The position numbers and the translations under genes were made by a program. Shown here one piece after another: positions 8,387 through 16,731 of a DNA stretch of 64,000 nt. The notes under the pieces are model-generated. The model saw only the letters and a program-made list of their open reading frames with translations, did no database searches and was not told the DNA's origin. How positions within the stretch are numbered: the stretch's first letter is position 1; each line of letters opens with the position of its first letter. Source of the stretch: Lachnospiraceae bacterium UBA7050 (GTDB taxonomy: Bacteria; Bacillota; Clostridia; Lachnospirales; Lachnospiraceae); the NCBI GenBank assembly GCA_002493905.1, contig DLAJ01000010.1, positions 80,280 to 144,279 on the forward strand, given 5' to 3'.

Positions 8387-9265
8387 TTAATCTTCAATCT
8401 TTCTTCCTCCGCGTTTCTTTAACACGAATAACAGCACGGCAGTCACCAGCACAACCATTCCTACCAGAACGACGACCATGACAACCATCCTGCCCCCGGC
8501 CTGCCCGTTCTGAGGCTCAATCCGCTCTGTTCCTTTGCCCTCCGGCGTCTGAGACTGCTCAGTTTCCGGGTTCTGCTCCACGGCGTCTTCAGAATGCTCC
8601 TGTTCTACAATCTGCGGTGCCCCGCCGGGATACAGCGCAGCATAGTCCGCCGTCGGCGCATCCAGACATACCCACATGCTTCTCATTCCATAAAAATATC
8701 CGATCTTCCCCCATTGATGTCCGGTTTCATCCGTATAGAGTCCGTCATACTGCGGCATATACTCCGCACCAAGACTCTGCAGATCCACCATACTATATTG
8801 CTCTGATGCCGGATACTTCCAGAGATAAATCGTATCGTTCCGGTACTGTTCCTCTAATTCGCCCGACTGTGCCTCAATCTGATCACTGTAATCCTCCTCA
8901 AAGGAAATGGAATCATAGACCAGCTTCATATAATCCATCGGCATCCATCCATTCTCTTCCGCCTCCGAAATCCCCCAAAGGACGCCCCGTTCATCTTCAT
9001 AAGTATAAGAAATCCATACTGCCTTTCCGTTTTCCCATGTCGCCACCGCCTTGTCTGATTCCGGACTCTCATACACAATCACAACGCCGTCCGGTCCGTC
9101 CGCGGTGTATAAGCGGTTTACATAATTGCATTCCGATGAATGCTCCTCATAAAAAGAATCCTGTGGCTCCCATATGACATCTGCTCTTGCAGGAATCACA
9201 CGGAATAAAAAGCAGACCATCATCACCAATAAACTCATCCCCAATAAACATATCCTCTTTTTCAT
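8387..9265 (-). CDS. Membrane-anchored extracytoplasmic protein with SH3-like region
   Basis: About 292 residues. A signal peptide (MKKRICLLGMSLLVMMVCFLF...ARA) is followed by a Glu/Tyr/Trp-rich ectodomain with two SH3-like stretches (VIVYESPESDKAVATWENGKAVWISY...GVLWGISEAEENGWMPMDYM; later GHQWGKIGYFYGMRSMWVCLD), then an acidic Gln/Glu-rich stalk, a C-terminal membrane helix (about residues 262-285) and a short KKRGGRK cytoplasmic tail. The start at 9265 is preferred because GGAGG precedes it by 5 nt and the signal peptide begins there. Topology is therefore outside-anchored type I. Function is unknown; SH3-like modules suggest binding to the wall or a ligand. Confidence 0.7.
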   Translation of the reverse strand: MKKRICLLGMSLLVMMVCFLFRVIPARADVIWEPQDSFYEEHSSECNYVNRLYTADGPDGVVIVYESPESDKAVATWENGKAVWISYTYEDERGVLWGISEAEENGWMPMDYMKLVYDSISFEEDYSDQIEAQSGELEEQYRNDTIYLWKYPASEQYSMVDLQSLGAEYMPQYDGLYTDETGHQWGKIGYFYGMRSMWVCLDAPTADYAALYPGGAPQIVEQEHSEDAVEQNPETEQSQTPEGKGTERIEPQNGQAGGRMVVMVVVLVGMVVLVTAVLLFVLKKRGGRKIED

Positions 9266-9357
9266 AACTGCCTCCATTCTCATTTCTAAATCATGCTTTT
9301 CCAAAAAGCATCCCCTCTGCTATTTAGACAATTTCTGCGGTTCATTCAGCCGGCTGA

Positions 9358-9741
9358 TCAGACGGTAAGCTCGATCAGATTTCCTTCAACCCCGACAATA
9401 CAGCTCTCATAATATCCGTCGCCCGTCATCCTCGGTCCGCTGAGCACCTTATATCCATCCGCCTTAAGACGCTCCGTGAGAAGGTCGACCTGTTCCCTGC
9501 TTCCCAAGCTAAATGCAAGGTGGATATATCCCGTTCTGGACAATTCTTTTTTCTGATCACTCATTTCAGGTCTCGTCATAATCTCAAGTCTTGCCCCGTC
9601 ATCAAAGCTGATAAAATGAGAACGAAAATCCGATGTCCTGTTATAATACCCGGCATCGGAACGTCCCCCAAAGTAGGTAACAAAAAATTCTCTGGCCTTC
9701 TCCAGATTATTGACATACATTGCAGCGTGTTCTATTCTCAT
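9358..9741 (-). CDS. VOC-superfamily (glyoxalase/bleomycin-resistance-like) protein
   Basis: 127 residues, the usual length of a single-chain VOC protein with two beta-alpha-beta-beta-beta units. Metal ligands can be placed at His5 (IEHAAMYV), Glu in LEIMTRP, His in YIHLAFS and Glu in NLIELTV, the four-position pattern of lactoylglutathione-lyase-type VOC proteins. The linker motif NLEKAREFFVTYFG matches the family. The ATG at 9741 follows a purine-rich stretch. Substrate is not predictable and it stands alone between unrelated genes. Confidence 0.85.
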   Translation of the reverse strand: MRIEHAAMYVNNLEKAREFFVTYFGGRSDAGYYNRTSDFRSHFISFDDGARLEIMTRPEMSDQKKELSRTGYIHLAFSLGSREQVDLLTERLKADGYKVLSGPRMTGDGYYESCIVGVEGNLIELTV

Positions 9742-9813
9742 GTCCCTTTTCTCCTATTTCACTCCCTGATTCACAATCCTGACTCTTGAAAGAATCTCTT
9801 TTGACACTTCAGG

Positions 9814-10284
9814 TCAGAATTTTAGGACTGCCTGCAGAATCATACCGCCCAGCCACGAGCACAGGTTTGCCATAAATGACAACAACACAGGGCGGCGGAT
9901 GCCCCACTGCGGTTCCCTTGCAAAGCTGCGGTAAACGCATGCCTCCACTGCCACGACCGCCGCTTCCACCATGAACTGGCAGAAGAACAACAGCAATCCG
10001 CCTTTCATACCTGCTGCATCCGGCATGTACAGCCGCGCCAGCCAGCACAACAATACTGCGGGAGGATTCGTCAATACATTGACGAGAACCACCAGCAGAA
10101 CTCCGCGCTTTCCACACACAGCGGGCAGTAAATGCGCATGGCACCTCTGCCCTGCACTGCGGCATATCCGGTCCTTGCGCTCTTCCCATGCACACATCCA
10201 TGTACATAAAAACACCACGGCAAGCTCCACAGCAATTGTCAATAACAGAGATACCAAAAACATCTCAAGCAGATATGCGCTCAC
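9814..10284 (-). CDS. Small multi-spanning membrane protein of unknown function
   Basis: About 156 residues with four to five hydrophobic segments (YLLEMFLVSLLLTIAVELAVVFL, GVLLVVLVNVLTNPPAVLLCWL, LLLFFCQFMVEAAVVAVEA, LSFMANLCSWLGGMILQAV). I choose a GTG start at 10284 because GGAGG lies 6 nt upstream; an ATG at 10353 would add 23 residues but has only a weak site. It follows the MFS-like gene after a gap of about 135 nt and may be cotranscribed with it. I do not recognise the family. Confidence 0.6.
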   Translation of the reverse strand: MSAYLLEMFLVSLLLTIAVELAVVFLCTWMCAWEERKDRICRSAGQRCHAHLLPAVCGKRGVLLVVLVNVLTNPPAVLLCWLARLYMPDAAGMKGGLLLFFCQFMVEAAVVAVEACVYRSFAREPQWGIRRPVLLSFMANLCSWLGGMILQAVLKF

Positions 10285-10420
10285 TGTTCTCCTCCATGAT
10301 CCCGCTTCGCGGAATCCCAAAACCGGATGAAGAATACCTGTATTTTGGGGCATTCTTCAAAGATTGAATTCGATTTTCTTTGCAGTCGTACTTTGACCGC
10401 TTAGAAAACCTTCATCTTTT

Positions 10421-11758
10421 TCAAAGAGCGCCTGCACGTCCTCTGCCGATGCGCCGGTTCATTCCGACCCCAATCGCCAGAATCACTAAGGAAAGCAGAC
10501 TGCCTGCGCTGCCAATCACATTTCCCGCAAGACCGGTCTGTACATCCAGATAACTGGGGAGAAATCCCAAAAACAGGGCAAACGTCAGAAACCCAAACGC
10601 AAATCCCGGTTTTCGCGGAAGCGCCAGAATCATCCAATACAGCGTGACCGGCATCGTCATATTAAACAAAAACAACGCCGCCAGTCCAATCGGCATGACA
10701 GACGAAAACAGATAACAGACGGACGCTAAAACAAGCGAGACTGCCGCAGTCCGTCCGGCGCCTCCCCATGCCGCCAAAAAGCCGCCTGCCATCTTTCCTC
10801 CCGCCACTGCAAATACAGCAAGCAGTCCCGCAAAAATTCCCGTTTTCCATGGAAAAGCCACTGCCATACCGAGATAGGACCTCAGTATGACGACTAACAG
10901 ACAGCAGATAGACAGGCGCACAATTCTGTATTTCTTTACCGTACTCCCGCCGGATTTCCGGCTTCCGGCTATGTCCGTCACCGATTCTGCCACTGGACCG
11001 GGCTTCTGTATCCCATCTATCCTGTGCAGATATTCCGTCCTGACATCCTGCCGCTGTTCCCTGTCCAATTCTTCTGTGCGCCGCAGCCATACGAAAAATA
11101 CCGCACAGCAAAGCAGCATAGCGGCGCTTCCGCACAGAAATGCTGCGCTCCAGTACCCCGCCTTCGCTGCCAGCGTTCCGAGATACAGTCCCAGCGCTCC
11201 CGGCGCTACGAAAACGCCAAGCCGCACAAGCAGGCTCCTGCTGCCGCTCAACGTCCAATCCGCGCCGTTTCCACTGTCTCCGTCATTTCCGCTGTCTCCG
11301 TCATTTCCTCTGTTCCCGTCGTTCCCGCTGTCTCCGTCATTTCCTCTGTCTCCGTCATTCCCGCTGTTCCCACCGTATCCCCTCTCCCTGCTTTTCTGGC
11401 AGATTGTTCCCACGCCGCCTCCCACATGAAACAGCGCGTTCCCGATTCCAAGCAGGACGGGATGTGTCACAGCCCCCACAATCGTGCACAAAACACCGGC
11501 AAAGGCAGCCGTCAGGCTCCAGTCTTTTTTATTTTGTTTGGAGTCTGCATTTCGCAGCAGTTCTTCCTGCATTCTCTCTTCTTCTTTTTCATTGACCGCA
11601 TCCAGCACTGCTCCGAAGGGCATCTGCAGCGCAAACGCGCAGAAATTATAAAGGAGAATCAGAACATATCCGTCCTTCCCCGAAATAACATATCCAAACA
11701 TCGCCGCAGCACAAACGCCATCTACCAGAAAATGCAATATGGAATAGAACGCCGTCAT
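10421..11758 (-). CDS. MFS-like multi-spanning membrane protein with Gly-Asn-Asp repeat loop
   Basis: 445 residues with about ten to twelve predicted membrane helices, laid out like a major facilitator (FLVDGVCAAAMFGYV in helix 1; helix 4-5 region around HVGGGVG). A hydrophilic loop near residues 135-165 consists of about five GNDGD(S/R) hexapeptides encoded by 18-bp tandem repeats. The ATG at 11758 has AGGAGG 9 nt upstream. The protein is probably an exporter or permease, but no substrate motif is visible. It could be cotranscribed with the Rpn-family gene 52 nt upstream and the small membrane protein downstream. Confidence 0.6.
   Translation of the reverse strand: MTAFYSILHFLVDGVCAAAMFGYVISGKDGYVLILLYNFCAFALQMPFGAVLDAVNEKEEERMQEELLRNADSKQNKKDWSLTAAFAGVLCTIVGAVTHPVLLGIGNALFHVGGGVGTICQKSRERGYGGNSGNDGDRGNDGDSGNDGNRGNDGDSGNDGDSGNGADWTLSGSRSLLVRLGVFVAPGALGLYLGTLAAKAGYWSAAFLCGSAAMLLCCAVFFVWLRRTEELDREQRQDVRTEYLHRIDGIQKPGPVAESVTDIAGSRKSGGSTVKKYRIVRLSICCLLVVILRSYLGMAVAFPWKTGIFAGLLAVFAVAGGKMAGGFLAAWGGAGRTAAVSLVLASVCYLFSSVMPIGLAALFLFNMTMPVTLYWMILALPRKPGFAFGFLTFALFLGFLPSYLDVQTGLAGNVIGSAGSLLSLVILAIGVGMNRRIGRGRAGAL
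11270..11375. repeat. 18-bp tandem repeat inside the MFS-like gene
   Basis: About five imperfect copies of GTCTCCGTCATTTCCGCT, in frame, encode (S/R)GNDGD hexapeptides. Length is a multiple of three, so copy-number change would keep the frame. Confidence 0.85.
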
Positions 11759-11810
11759 CCGTACTTTCCTCCTGATTGTTAGACAGTTTCGGGAATCATA
11801 AAAGTTGCTT

Positions 11811-12800
11811 TTACAGCCTAAACTCCTGAAAAAGCCGCTCCCTGTATTCCGGATCTTCCGCCGCGGATTTCAACTCTGCCTCCCGGTGCTGCTCAAACAG
11901 CAGGGCAATCAATTTACAGTAGCGCCCGCTCTCTTCTTCCCTTCCCTCTTCCCTTCCCTCCGCTTTTAATGACCGCTCATACTTTTTTACATCAAATTCC
12001 TCCAACAGCATCCCCAGCACCTCCGCCCGGTATTTTTTCAAAAACCCCGCTAGAATATCTTGTTCTATGCATTCAAAAACAGCCGCTTCCAGCGCCTCCT
12101 TCGGCTCTGTTCCTTCGGCAAGGCGTCTTCTTGAAATTTCCACGAACAAGGCATATTCCCGCAAAACCCTGCACTGATTCATCAGTACCGCATTATGTCC
12201 GTGATTGATGTTGAGCATACGCACCTTTAACTCAACATCCGCTTCAGCCCCCTGTTTCTGATTCATAAAAGAATCCGACAGCCGCAGGATTTCCTCGTCC
12301 GTCTTCATCTTTGTTCCGTTGTAAAAGACGACGCATTGGGGCATCGGCAGCATCATCTGTTTTGTCCCATAAATGCTCTCCTGCGCCTGCTCGATCAGCT
12401 TCTGATACTCTTTTGCCAGATAAATCAAAAACCGGACCGGCATGTTCGGATTATAAGTACTCTGATGTTCATACAGGCTTAACGTCCCTGCCAGTACAAA
12501 TGCAAGGTCATTTTTCATAACAATGTAGACCGCACTCTCAATGGTAACTACCTTAAGCAGCGAAGCATCCCGATAATCCGTCCCGTTCAGTGCATTATAC
12601 AATTGCAGCAGCGCCTCCCTGTCTTTTTCAAAAAGGAACCGAAACAGCCTGTCTTTCGCCTGACGGTGAATCCCCTTCCGGCTTCTCCACACAAACCTCC
12701 GGCTTTTTCCAAATCCGTTTTCCGACAATTTTTCCGGATACTTCTGCTCCGCATTACTTTTTAATCCTTGCCTCTTCGTTTTTTTCCCTGTTCTCCGCAT
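11811..12800 (-). CDS. Rpn-family recombination-promoting nuclease / PD-(D/E)XK transposase-like protein
   Basis: 329 residues. The N-terminal 230 residues match the Rpn/PD-(D/E)XK family: KDRLFRFLFEKDREALLQLYNAL..., then LAFVLAGTLSLYEHQSTYNPNMPVR, in which Glu and Gln of YEHQST form the nuclease core, then YNGT and DVELKVRMLNIN. The C-terminus is charged and helical (GREEGREEESGRY...) as in most members. Known relatives such as E. coli RpnA are endonucleases that stimulate RecA-independent recombination, and many clostridial genomes carry numerous copies. AAGGAG precedes the ATG at 12800. The likely promoter lies about 200 nt upstream, giving a long leader. Confidence 0.85.
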   Translation of the reverse strand: MRRTGKKTKRQGLKSNAEQKYPEKLSENGFGKSRRFVWRSRKGIHRQAKDRLFRFLFEKDREALLQLYNALNGTDYRDASLLKVVTIESAVYIVMKNDLAFVLAGTLSLYEHQSTYNPNMPVRFLIYLAKEYQKLIEQAQESIYGTKQMMLPMPQCVVFYNGTKMKTDEEILRLSDSFMNQKQGAEADVELKVRMLNINHGHNAVLMNQCRVLREYALFVEISRRRLAEGTEPKEALEAAVFECIEQDILAGFLKKYRAEVLGMLLEEFDVKKYERSLKAEGREEGREEESGRYCKLIALLFEQHREAELKSAAEDPEYRERLFQEFRL

Positions 12801-12867
12801 AGCCTCTCCTTCCGTATACCGGCAGGATTTCCTCTCGCGAATACAGCGCAGCTTGTGCGAATTTTCC

Positions 12868-12889
12868 CGCCATTACTAAAATAATGGCG
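12868..12889. other. Hairpin in the leader of the Rpn-family gene
   Basis: CGCCATTA (12868-12875) pairs perfectly with TAATGGCG (12882-12889) around CTAAAA. It sits in the roughly 200-nt leader between the candidate promoter (13005-13033) and the ATG at 12800. No T-run follows, so it is not an ordinary terminator. Nothing else recognisable lies in the 12801-13154 gap. Confidence 0.5.
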
Positions 12890-13004
12890 CGGCGCTTCGT
12901 AATGTTTTTGGTTCCTGCCTTATTCCGTTTTCTGTTTCATGAGAAAAGTCCGGCAGAAACTGCCTGAATGTGCGAACGCACAATTGAGATTCTCAGATAT
13001 TTGT

Positions 13005-13033
13005 ATCATATAAAATATGGCGATTTCTGTCAA
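13005..13033 (-). promoter_or_regulatory. Promoter candidate for the Rpn-family gene
   Basis: Minus-strand TTGACA (13033-13028), 17-nt spacer, TATGAT (13010-13005). Predicted transcription start is near 13000, giving a leader of about 200 nt. Confidence 0.65.
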
Positions 13034-13154
13034 CCATTCCGTCACAAAAAGTGTAAAAAGCGCCGATATTCCACGTTTCTCTCCGTGTCCGCACAACGGG
13101 AGCGTACCATGAAAACCGGCGGCTTATTTTTTGTGGTATCCGATGAATGCTCTT

Positions 13155-13478
13155 CTAGGATTCCTCACCGTATATCTCCTCGATGATCGGGAATGTACTC
13201 CATGCCTTCGGCCAGCCGCAGTAAAATGCAAGCTGTGTCACGATCTCCACAATCTCCTCTTTTGTGATGCCATGATCTTTTCCGATTGCAATATGCGACT
13301 TTAACTGTGGATACAGCCCTGCCGAAAACAGCGCCGCAATGGTGATCATGCTTCTATCCCGCGCGGACAGCTTATCCTCCCTTGACCATACTTCGCCGAA
13401 TAACACGTCATCATTCAGCTCCGCAAACTTCGGCGCAAGCGCGCCCAGCTTATCCCTGCCTGCCGTTTGTTTTTTCAT
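13155..13478 (-). CDS. Carboxymuconolactone decarboxylase (CMD) family protein
   Basis: 107-residue all-helical CMD/AhpD-like protein. The conserved core LSARDRSMITIAALFSAGLYPQLKSHIAIGKDHGITKEEIVEIVTQLAFYCGWPKA is present, with the His of SHI. The AhpD-type CxxC is absent, so it is not a peroxiredoxin-reducing AhpD. AAGGAG precedes the ATG at 13478. It is the last gene of the flavodoxin-cupin-CMD operon. Small CMD-cupin pairs are often found with flavodoxins or oxidoreductases, but the reaction is unknown. Confidence 0.85.
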   Translation of the reverse strand: MKKQTAGRDKLGALAPKFAELNDDVLFGEVWSREDKLSARDRSMITIAALFSAGLYPQLKSHIAIGKDHGITKEEIVEIVTQLAFYCGWPKAWSTFPIIEEIYGEES

Positions 13479-13532
13479 TGTTCACTCTCTCCTTTCCATG
13501 TGATCCGGCACATAGGCGATTGCAGCCCTTTC

Positions 13533-13955
13533 TTACAGAGCCGCATAAGCCTCCTCCGTGACCGGTTCGCACCACTCCGTTCTGCCGTTTTCCGCAGGCA
13601 CCTCAACGGCAAGATGCTGGAAATACGACTCTTTCGCAGCGCCATGCCAGTGTTTTACGCCTGCAGGGATATTGACGACATCCCCCGGCTTTAATGCTCT
13701 CGCAGGCTTTCCCCACTCCTGATACCAGCCCTCACCGGCAGTTACAAGAAGAATCTGCCCGCCTCCTTTGTCCGCATGATGAATATGCCAGTTGTTGCGG
13801 CATGCCGGTTCAAACGTGACGTTCGCGATTCCCACCTGCTCAGTGGATAGCATTGCAAGAAAGCTTTTCCCGATAAAATATTTGGAAAACGCGTCATTCG
13901 GTTTTCCGGTCTCAAACACACTCAAATTCTGCCCGTTCATATTCTGTTCGCTCAT
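13533..13955 (-). CDS. Cupin-domain protein
   Basis: 140-residue single-domain cupin. Motif 1 is NNWHIHHADKGGGQILLVTAGEG and motif 2 is LKPGDVVNIPAGVKHWHGA, giving the usual His/Glu metal site. The start at 13955 is chosen for GGAGG 7 nt upstream. It sits 54 nt before the CMD gene and downstream of the flavodoxin gene; cupin-CMD pairs recur in anaerobes, suggesting the two act on the same small molecule. Substrate unknown. Confidence 0.85.
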   Translation of the reverse strand: MSEQNMNGQNLSVFETGKPNDAFSKYFIGKSFLAMLSTEQVGIANVTFEPACRNNWHIHHADKGGGQILLVTAGEGWYQEWGKPARALKPGDVVNIPAGVKHWHGAAKESYFQHLAVEVPAENGRTEWCEPVTEEAYAAL

Positions 13956-14073
13956 ATCCTGTCCTCCATTCCCTTTTTCAATCGTCCGTCTCCGTTCCGT
14001 GATCTGCAAATCTGCTTTTTCTATAGATTTTCCGCTTGTCTAAAAATTGTTAAAATCTTATCCGAACGATACC

Positions 14074-14577
14074 TTATATCCAGTTCTCAATCTCATGCCT
14101 TGCCTCGTTTACCCTGCATCCCCGGATGGCAAGTCCTTTCTCGACTTTCGCCCCCGGACAAAGCCTTTCAATATCCGAAATGCTCTCTCCAAATCCGCTT
14201 CCCTCATGCGTACAGAATGGTTTGATCGTCTTTCCCGAAAAATCAAACTTCTCCAGAAATGTAAACACAGCCATCGGCATTGTTCCCCAATAATTGGGAA
14301 AGCCCAGATAGATCACGTCATATGCGTTCATATTTTCCGGATATGCTCTAAGCTCCGGCCGTGCACCACGCTCCCTGTCCGCCTTCGCCTCATTGGTACA
14401 TTCGTTATAGTCCTTCGAATACGGATGAAGCTGCTCGATATGAAACAGTTCTCCCCCCGTGATTCCCGCGATTATCCGGGCAGCAGTCTCGGTATTCCCC
14501 ACGCGAAGCGTCTTTAACGTACCGTTCCAGTAATTTTCGTCCGCCCTTGAATAAAATGCAATCAGCTCTCTCGACAT
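14074..14577 (-). CDS. Flavodoxin-like protein
   Basis: 167 residues with the flavodoxin fold: first strand LIAFYSRADENYWNGTLKTLRVGNTETAARII, where the phosphate loop is enlarged and ends in GNTE; second FMN loop YLGFPNYWGTMPMAVFTFLE; third CTHEGSGFGESISDI. It should carry electrons to an oxidoreductase in the cytoplasm. GGAGG precedes the ATG at 14577. It is the first gene of an operon with cupin and CMD genes, divergent from a LysR regulator with a shared 99-nt control region. Confidence 0.87.
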   Translation of the reverse strand: MSRELIAFYSRADENYWNGTLKTLRVGNTETAARIIAGITGGELFHIEQLHPYSKDYNECTNEAKADRERGARPELRAYPENMNAYDVIYLGFPNYWGTMPMAVFTFLEKFDFSGKTIKPFCTHEGSGFGESISDIERLCPGAKVEKGLAIRGCRVNEARHEIENWI

Positions 14578-14616
14578 TCCAATCCCTCCTTTAAGTACAT
14601 ATAAACATAAATTTCT

Positions 14617-14645
14617 TTGACACAGAAGTTCCGTTTTGTTATAGT
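14617..14645 (+). promoter_or_regulatory. Promoter of the LysR gene
   Basis: TTGACA (14617-14622), 17-nt spacer, TATAGT (14640-14645); the start of transcription should fall near 14652, inside the palindrome at 14649-14665. Confidence 0.75.
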
Positions 14646-14648
14646 AGT

Positions 14649-14665
14649 ATAAACTTAAAGTTTAT
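14649..14665. promoter_or_regulatory. Palindromic operator between LysR and flavodoxin genes
   Basis: ATAAACTTAAAGTTTAT is a perfect inverted repeat around one base, with a T-N11-A core typical of LysR sites. It covers the predicted LysR transcription start, so negative autoregulation is likely (inference). Confidence 0.6.
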
Positions 14666-14676
14666 GGAGAGATCCT

Positions 14677-15603
14677 ATGTTCAATTACATGCTGGAGACG
14701 CTGATCGCCGTCGCCGACTGCGGCAGCTTTGCCAAAGCAGCAGAAAAACTCTATATTTCCCCGACGGCAGTCATGAAGCAGATGAATGCGCTCGAAAAGC
14801 ACCTCAGTCTTACGCTGATTACGCGTAATCCAAACGGGATTAGGCTGACCCCGTCAGGCGAGCTCATTTACAGCGACGCAAAATTCATGATCGAATATTC
14901 CAAAAAGTCCGTCGCCGCTGCAAAAGCCGCAGAAGCCAGTGCAGACTCCACCTTTCACGTCGGAACCTCCATGCTCAATCCGGCGAAGCCTTTTATGGAT
15001 TTATGGTATCAGATGGGAAGCACGAAAACGCAGTTTTCCAATTTTAAGCTGCATCTTGTCCCCTTTGAGGACAACCATGACGGCATTTTATCGGAAATCC
15101 AAAAGCTTGGGTCTAAGTTTGATTTTTTAATCGGCGTGTGTGATTCCAAAGCATGGCTCTCACTCTGTCATTTTATGCAGCTCGGAACCTATCAGAAAAT
15201 GATTGCCGTTCCCTGCGATCATCCTCTTGCAGGCAGAAAGCTGTTGGAACTGACCGACCTGTACGGTGAAACACTGATGATGGTAAAACGCGGTGACTCT
15301 CCCGTAAACGACAATTTAAGAAACCATCTGGAAACATACCATCCCCAAATTCATATTGAGGATACGCCGCAGTTTTATGATCTGGACGTCTTTAACCGCG
15401 CCGCACAGGACGGAAAGCTGCTGCTGACGATCGAATGCTGGCGCGACATCCACCCCGGACTTATCAGCATCCCTGTTAATTGGAATTACGCGATCCCGTA
15501 CGGGCTGCTCTACAGCCTGCACCCATCCGGGGATGTGGAAGCTTTTGTGGAACAGGTTGAAAAAAATCAGGCACCAATTTTTACGCGTCCTTTACCGCGC
15601 TGA
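14677..15603 (+). CDS. LysR-family transcriptional regulator
   Basis: 308 residues: winged helix-turn-helix at residues 1-62 (MLETLIAVADCGSFAKAAEKLYISPTAVMKQMNALEKHL) and a periplasmic-binding-like effector domain from about residue 88. GGAGAG lies 5 nt before the ATG. It is divergent from the flavodoxin-cupin-CMD operon and most likely controls it. Its last 23 nt overlap the 3' end of the convergent zinc-ribbon gene. Inducer unknown. Confidence 0.92.
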   Translation: MFNYMLETLIAVADCGSFAKAAEKLYISPTAVMKQMNALEKHLSLTLITRNPNGIRLTPSGELIYSDAKFMIEYSKKSVAAAKAAEASADSTFHVGTSMLNPAKPFMDLWYQMGSTKTQFSNFKLHLVPFEDNHDGILSEIQKLGSKFDFLIGVCDSKAWLSLCHFMQLGTYQKMIAVPCDHPLAGRKLLELTDLYGETLMMVKRGDSPVNDNLRNHLETYHPQIHIEDTPQFYDLDVFNRAAQDGKLLLTIECWRDIHPGLISIPVNWNYAIPYGLLYSLHPSGDVEAFVEQVEKNQAPIFTRPLPR

Positions 15604-16588
15604 TCAGCCCCAATGCAATCCCGAGAATGATCGCCCATGCCCCGATCCCCATGATCGAGAAAAAATGTCCGGAACAGATCATCAGCCAGATCAGACAGGC
15701 AAGCGGTATCAAGGAAAATACCAGCTTTAGCTTTCTGTGGCTGGTCACGGTAAAGACCAGGAGTCCCGCACCGCACACGATCAGAATCCACGGCGTGATC
15801 AGCACCGCCGCACGTCCTTTTAATATCAGGGCCGCCGTGCCAAAAACTTCCTTCACGCTGCTGTCTTTTATGCTGGTATCTATTTCATCCTCCAGTTCAT
15901 GAATCAGATAATCCTCCGCCTCTTCCAACGCATCCGCAAGATCATCCGTATCAGCGCCGCCCAGTCTGTCCGCCAGACGCTCAAGCGTACCGCTCAGCTG
16001 TGACAATTCAAATAAATTAAACCCCATACCTGCTTTTATATTCACTTTGGAGCCATATAAAGAGCCCATCCCATAACTATAGTAAGAAGGAATCTCTACC
16101 TTCTCATTCACATGGATGGATGCAAAATTCATAAATGGTGCAACTAAAAACAGCATGGCTGCGATGATGCCAAGCAGGCAAAACACGCTGATCCCCATAC
16201 GCTTTACCCTTCCCGCAAACTCGCCCGGCGCATTCTTAAACGCCGCGCCCAGATTTCCCCTATTCAGCTGCGGCGGCATAGAATATCCCGGCATGGAAGC
16301 GCCGCCGTACATCTGCTGATTCGGCTGTCCATATGCCGGCTGTCCGTATCCCATACCCGTTCCCATATTCTGTGCCTGCTGCAATGGAATCTGCCCTGTA
16401 CCTGCATTCTGCGCATTCTGCACGGGCGGTACCTCACCCATTCCTACATTCTGCGCAGCCTGCACAGGCGGTACCTCACCTATTCCCGCATTCTGTGCAG
16501 TTGCAAAAGCCTGCCCCACATCCGCCCCGCAGTTCGGACAAATCTTTACATGATCCGGCACCTGTGTGCCGCACTGATTACAAAACAT
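15581..16588 (-). CDS. Zinc-ribbon membrane protein
   Basis: 335 residues. The N-terminus is a zinc ribbon (MFCNQCGTQVPDHVKICPNCG, Cys3, 6, 17, 20). Next comes a low-complexity linker (about residues 30-110) with three to four imperfect copies of AQNxGxGEVPPVQ and a Gly/Tyr/Gln/Pro tract. The remainder has four membrane helices, with a hydrophilic domain of about 80 residues between helices 1 and 2. GGGAGAGG precedes the ATG. Zinc-ribbon plus linker plus helices is a common clostridial architecture of unknown function. The 3' end overlaps the LysR gene. Confidence 0.75.
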   Translation of the reverse strand: MFCNQCGTQVPDHVKICPNCGADVGQAFATAQNAGIGEVPPVQAAQNVGMGEVPPVQNAQNAGTGQIPLQQAQNMGTGMGYGQPAYGQPNQQMYGGASMPGYSMPPQLNRGNLGAAFKNAPGEFAGRVKRMGISVFCLLGIIAAMLFLVAPFMNFASIHVNEKVEIPSYYSYGMGSLYGSKVNIKAGMGFNLFELSQLSGTLERLADRLGGADTDDLADALEEAEDYLIHELEDEIDTSIKDSSVKEVFGTAALILKGRAAVLITPWILIVCGAGLLVFTVTSHRKLKLVFSLIPLACLIWLMICSGHFFSIMGIGAWAIILGIALGLISAVKDA

Positions 16589-16731
16589 TTCCTCTCCCTC
16601 TCTTTTCTTGTATTTTCAGGCTTTTTTGCCCACAACTCTCTCATCATGCAGAACCCATTCTGTATCAAAAAGTCTGCCGCCAGTTATGGAACGAAGGATC
16701 CATTTGGCAGCAATCCGCTCCGCCTTCCTGT

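Noticed and set aside
11811..12800. Transposase of an insertion sequence
   Set aside because: The family has transposase ancestry, but there are no terminal inverted repeats or target duplications around the gene; it is an Rpn-type nuclease gene.
12968..13186. 72-codon open frame on the plus strand
   Set aside because: No ribosome site, no recognisable product, and it runs against the promoter of the Rpn-family gene and into the CMD gene.
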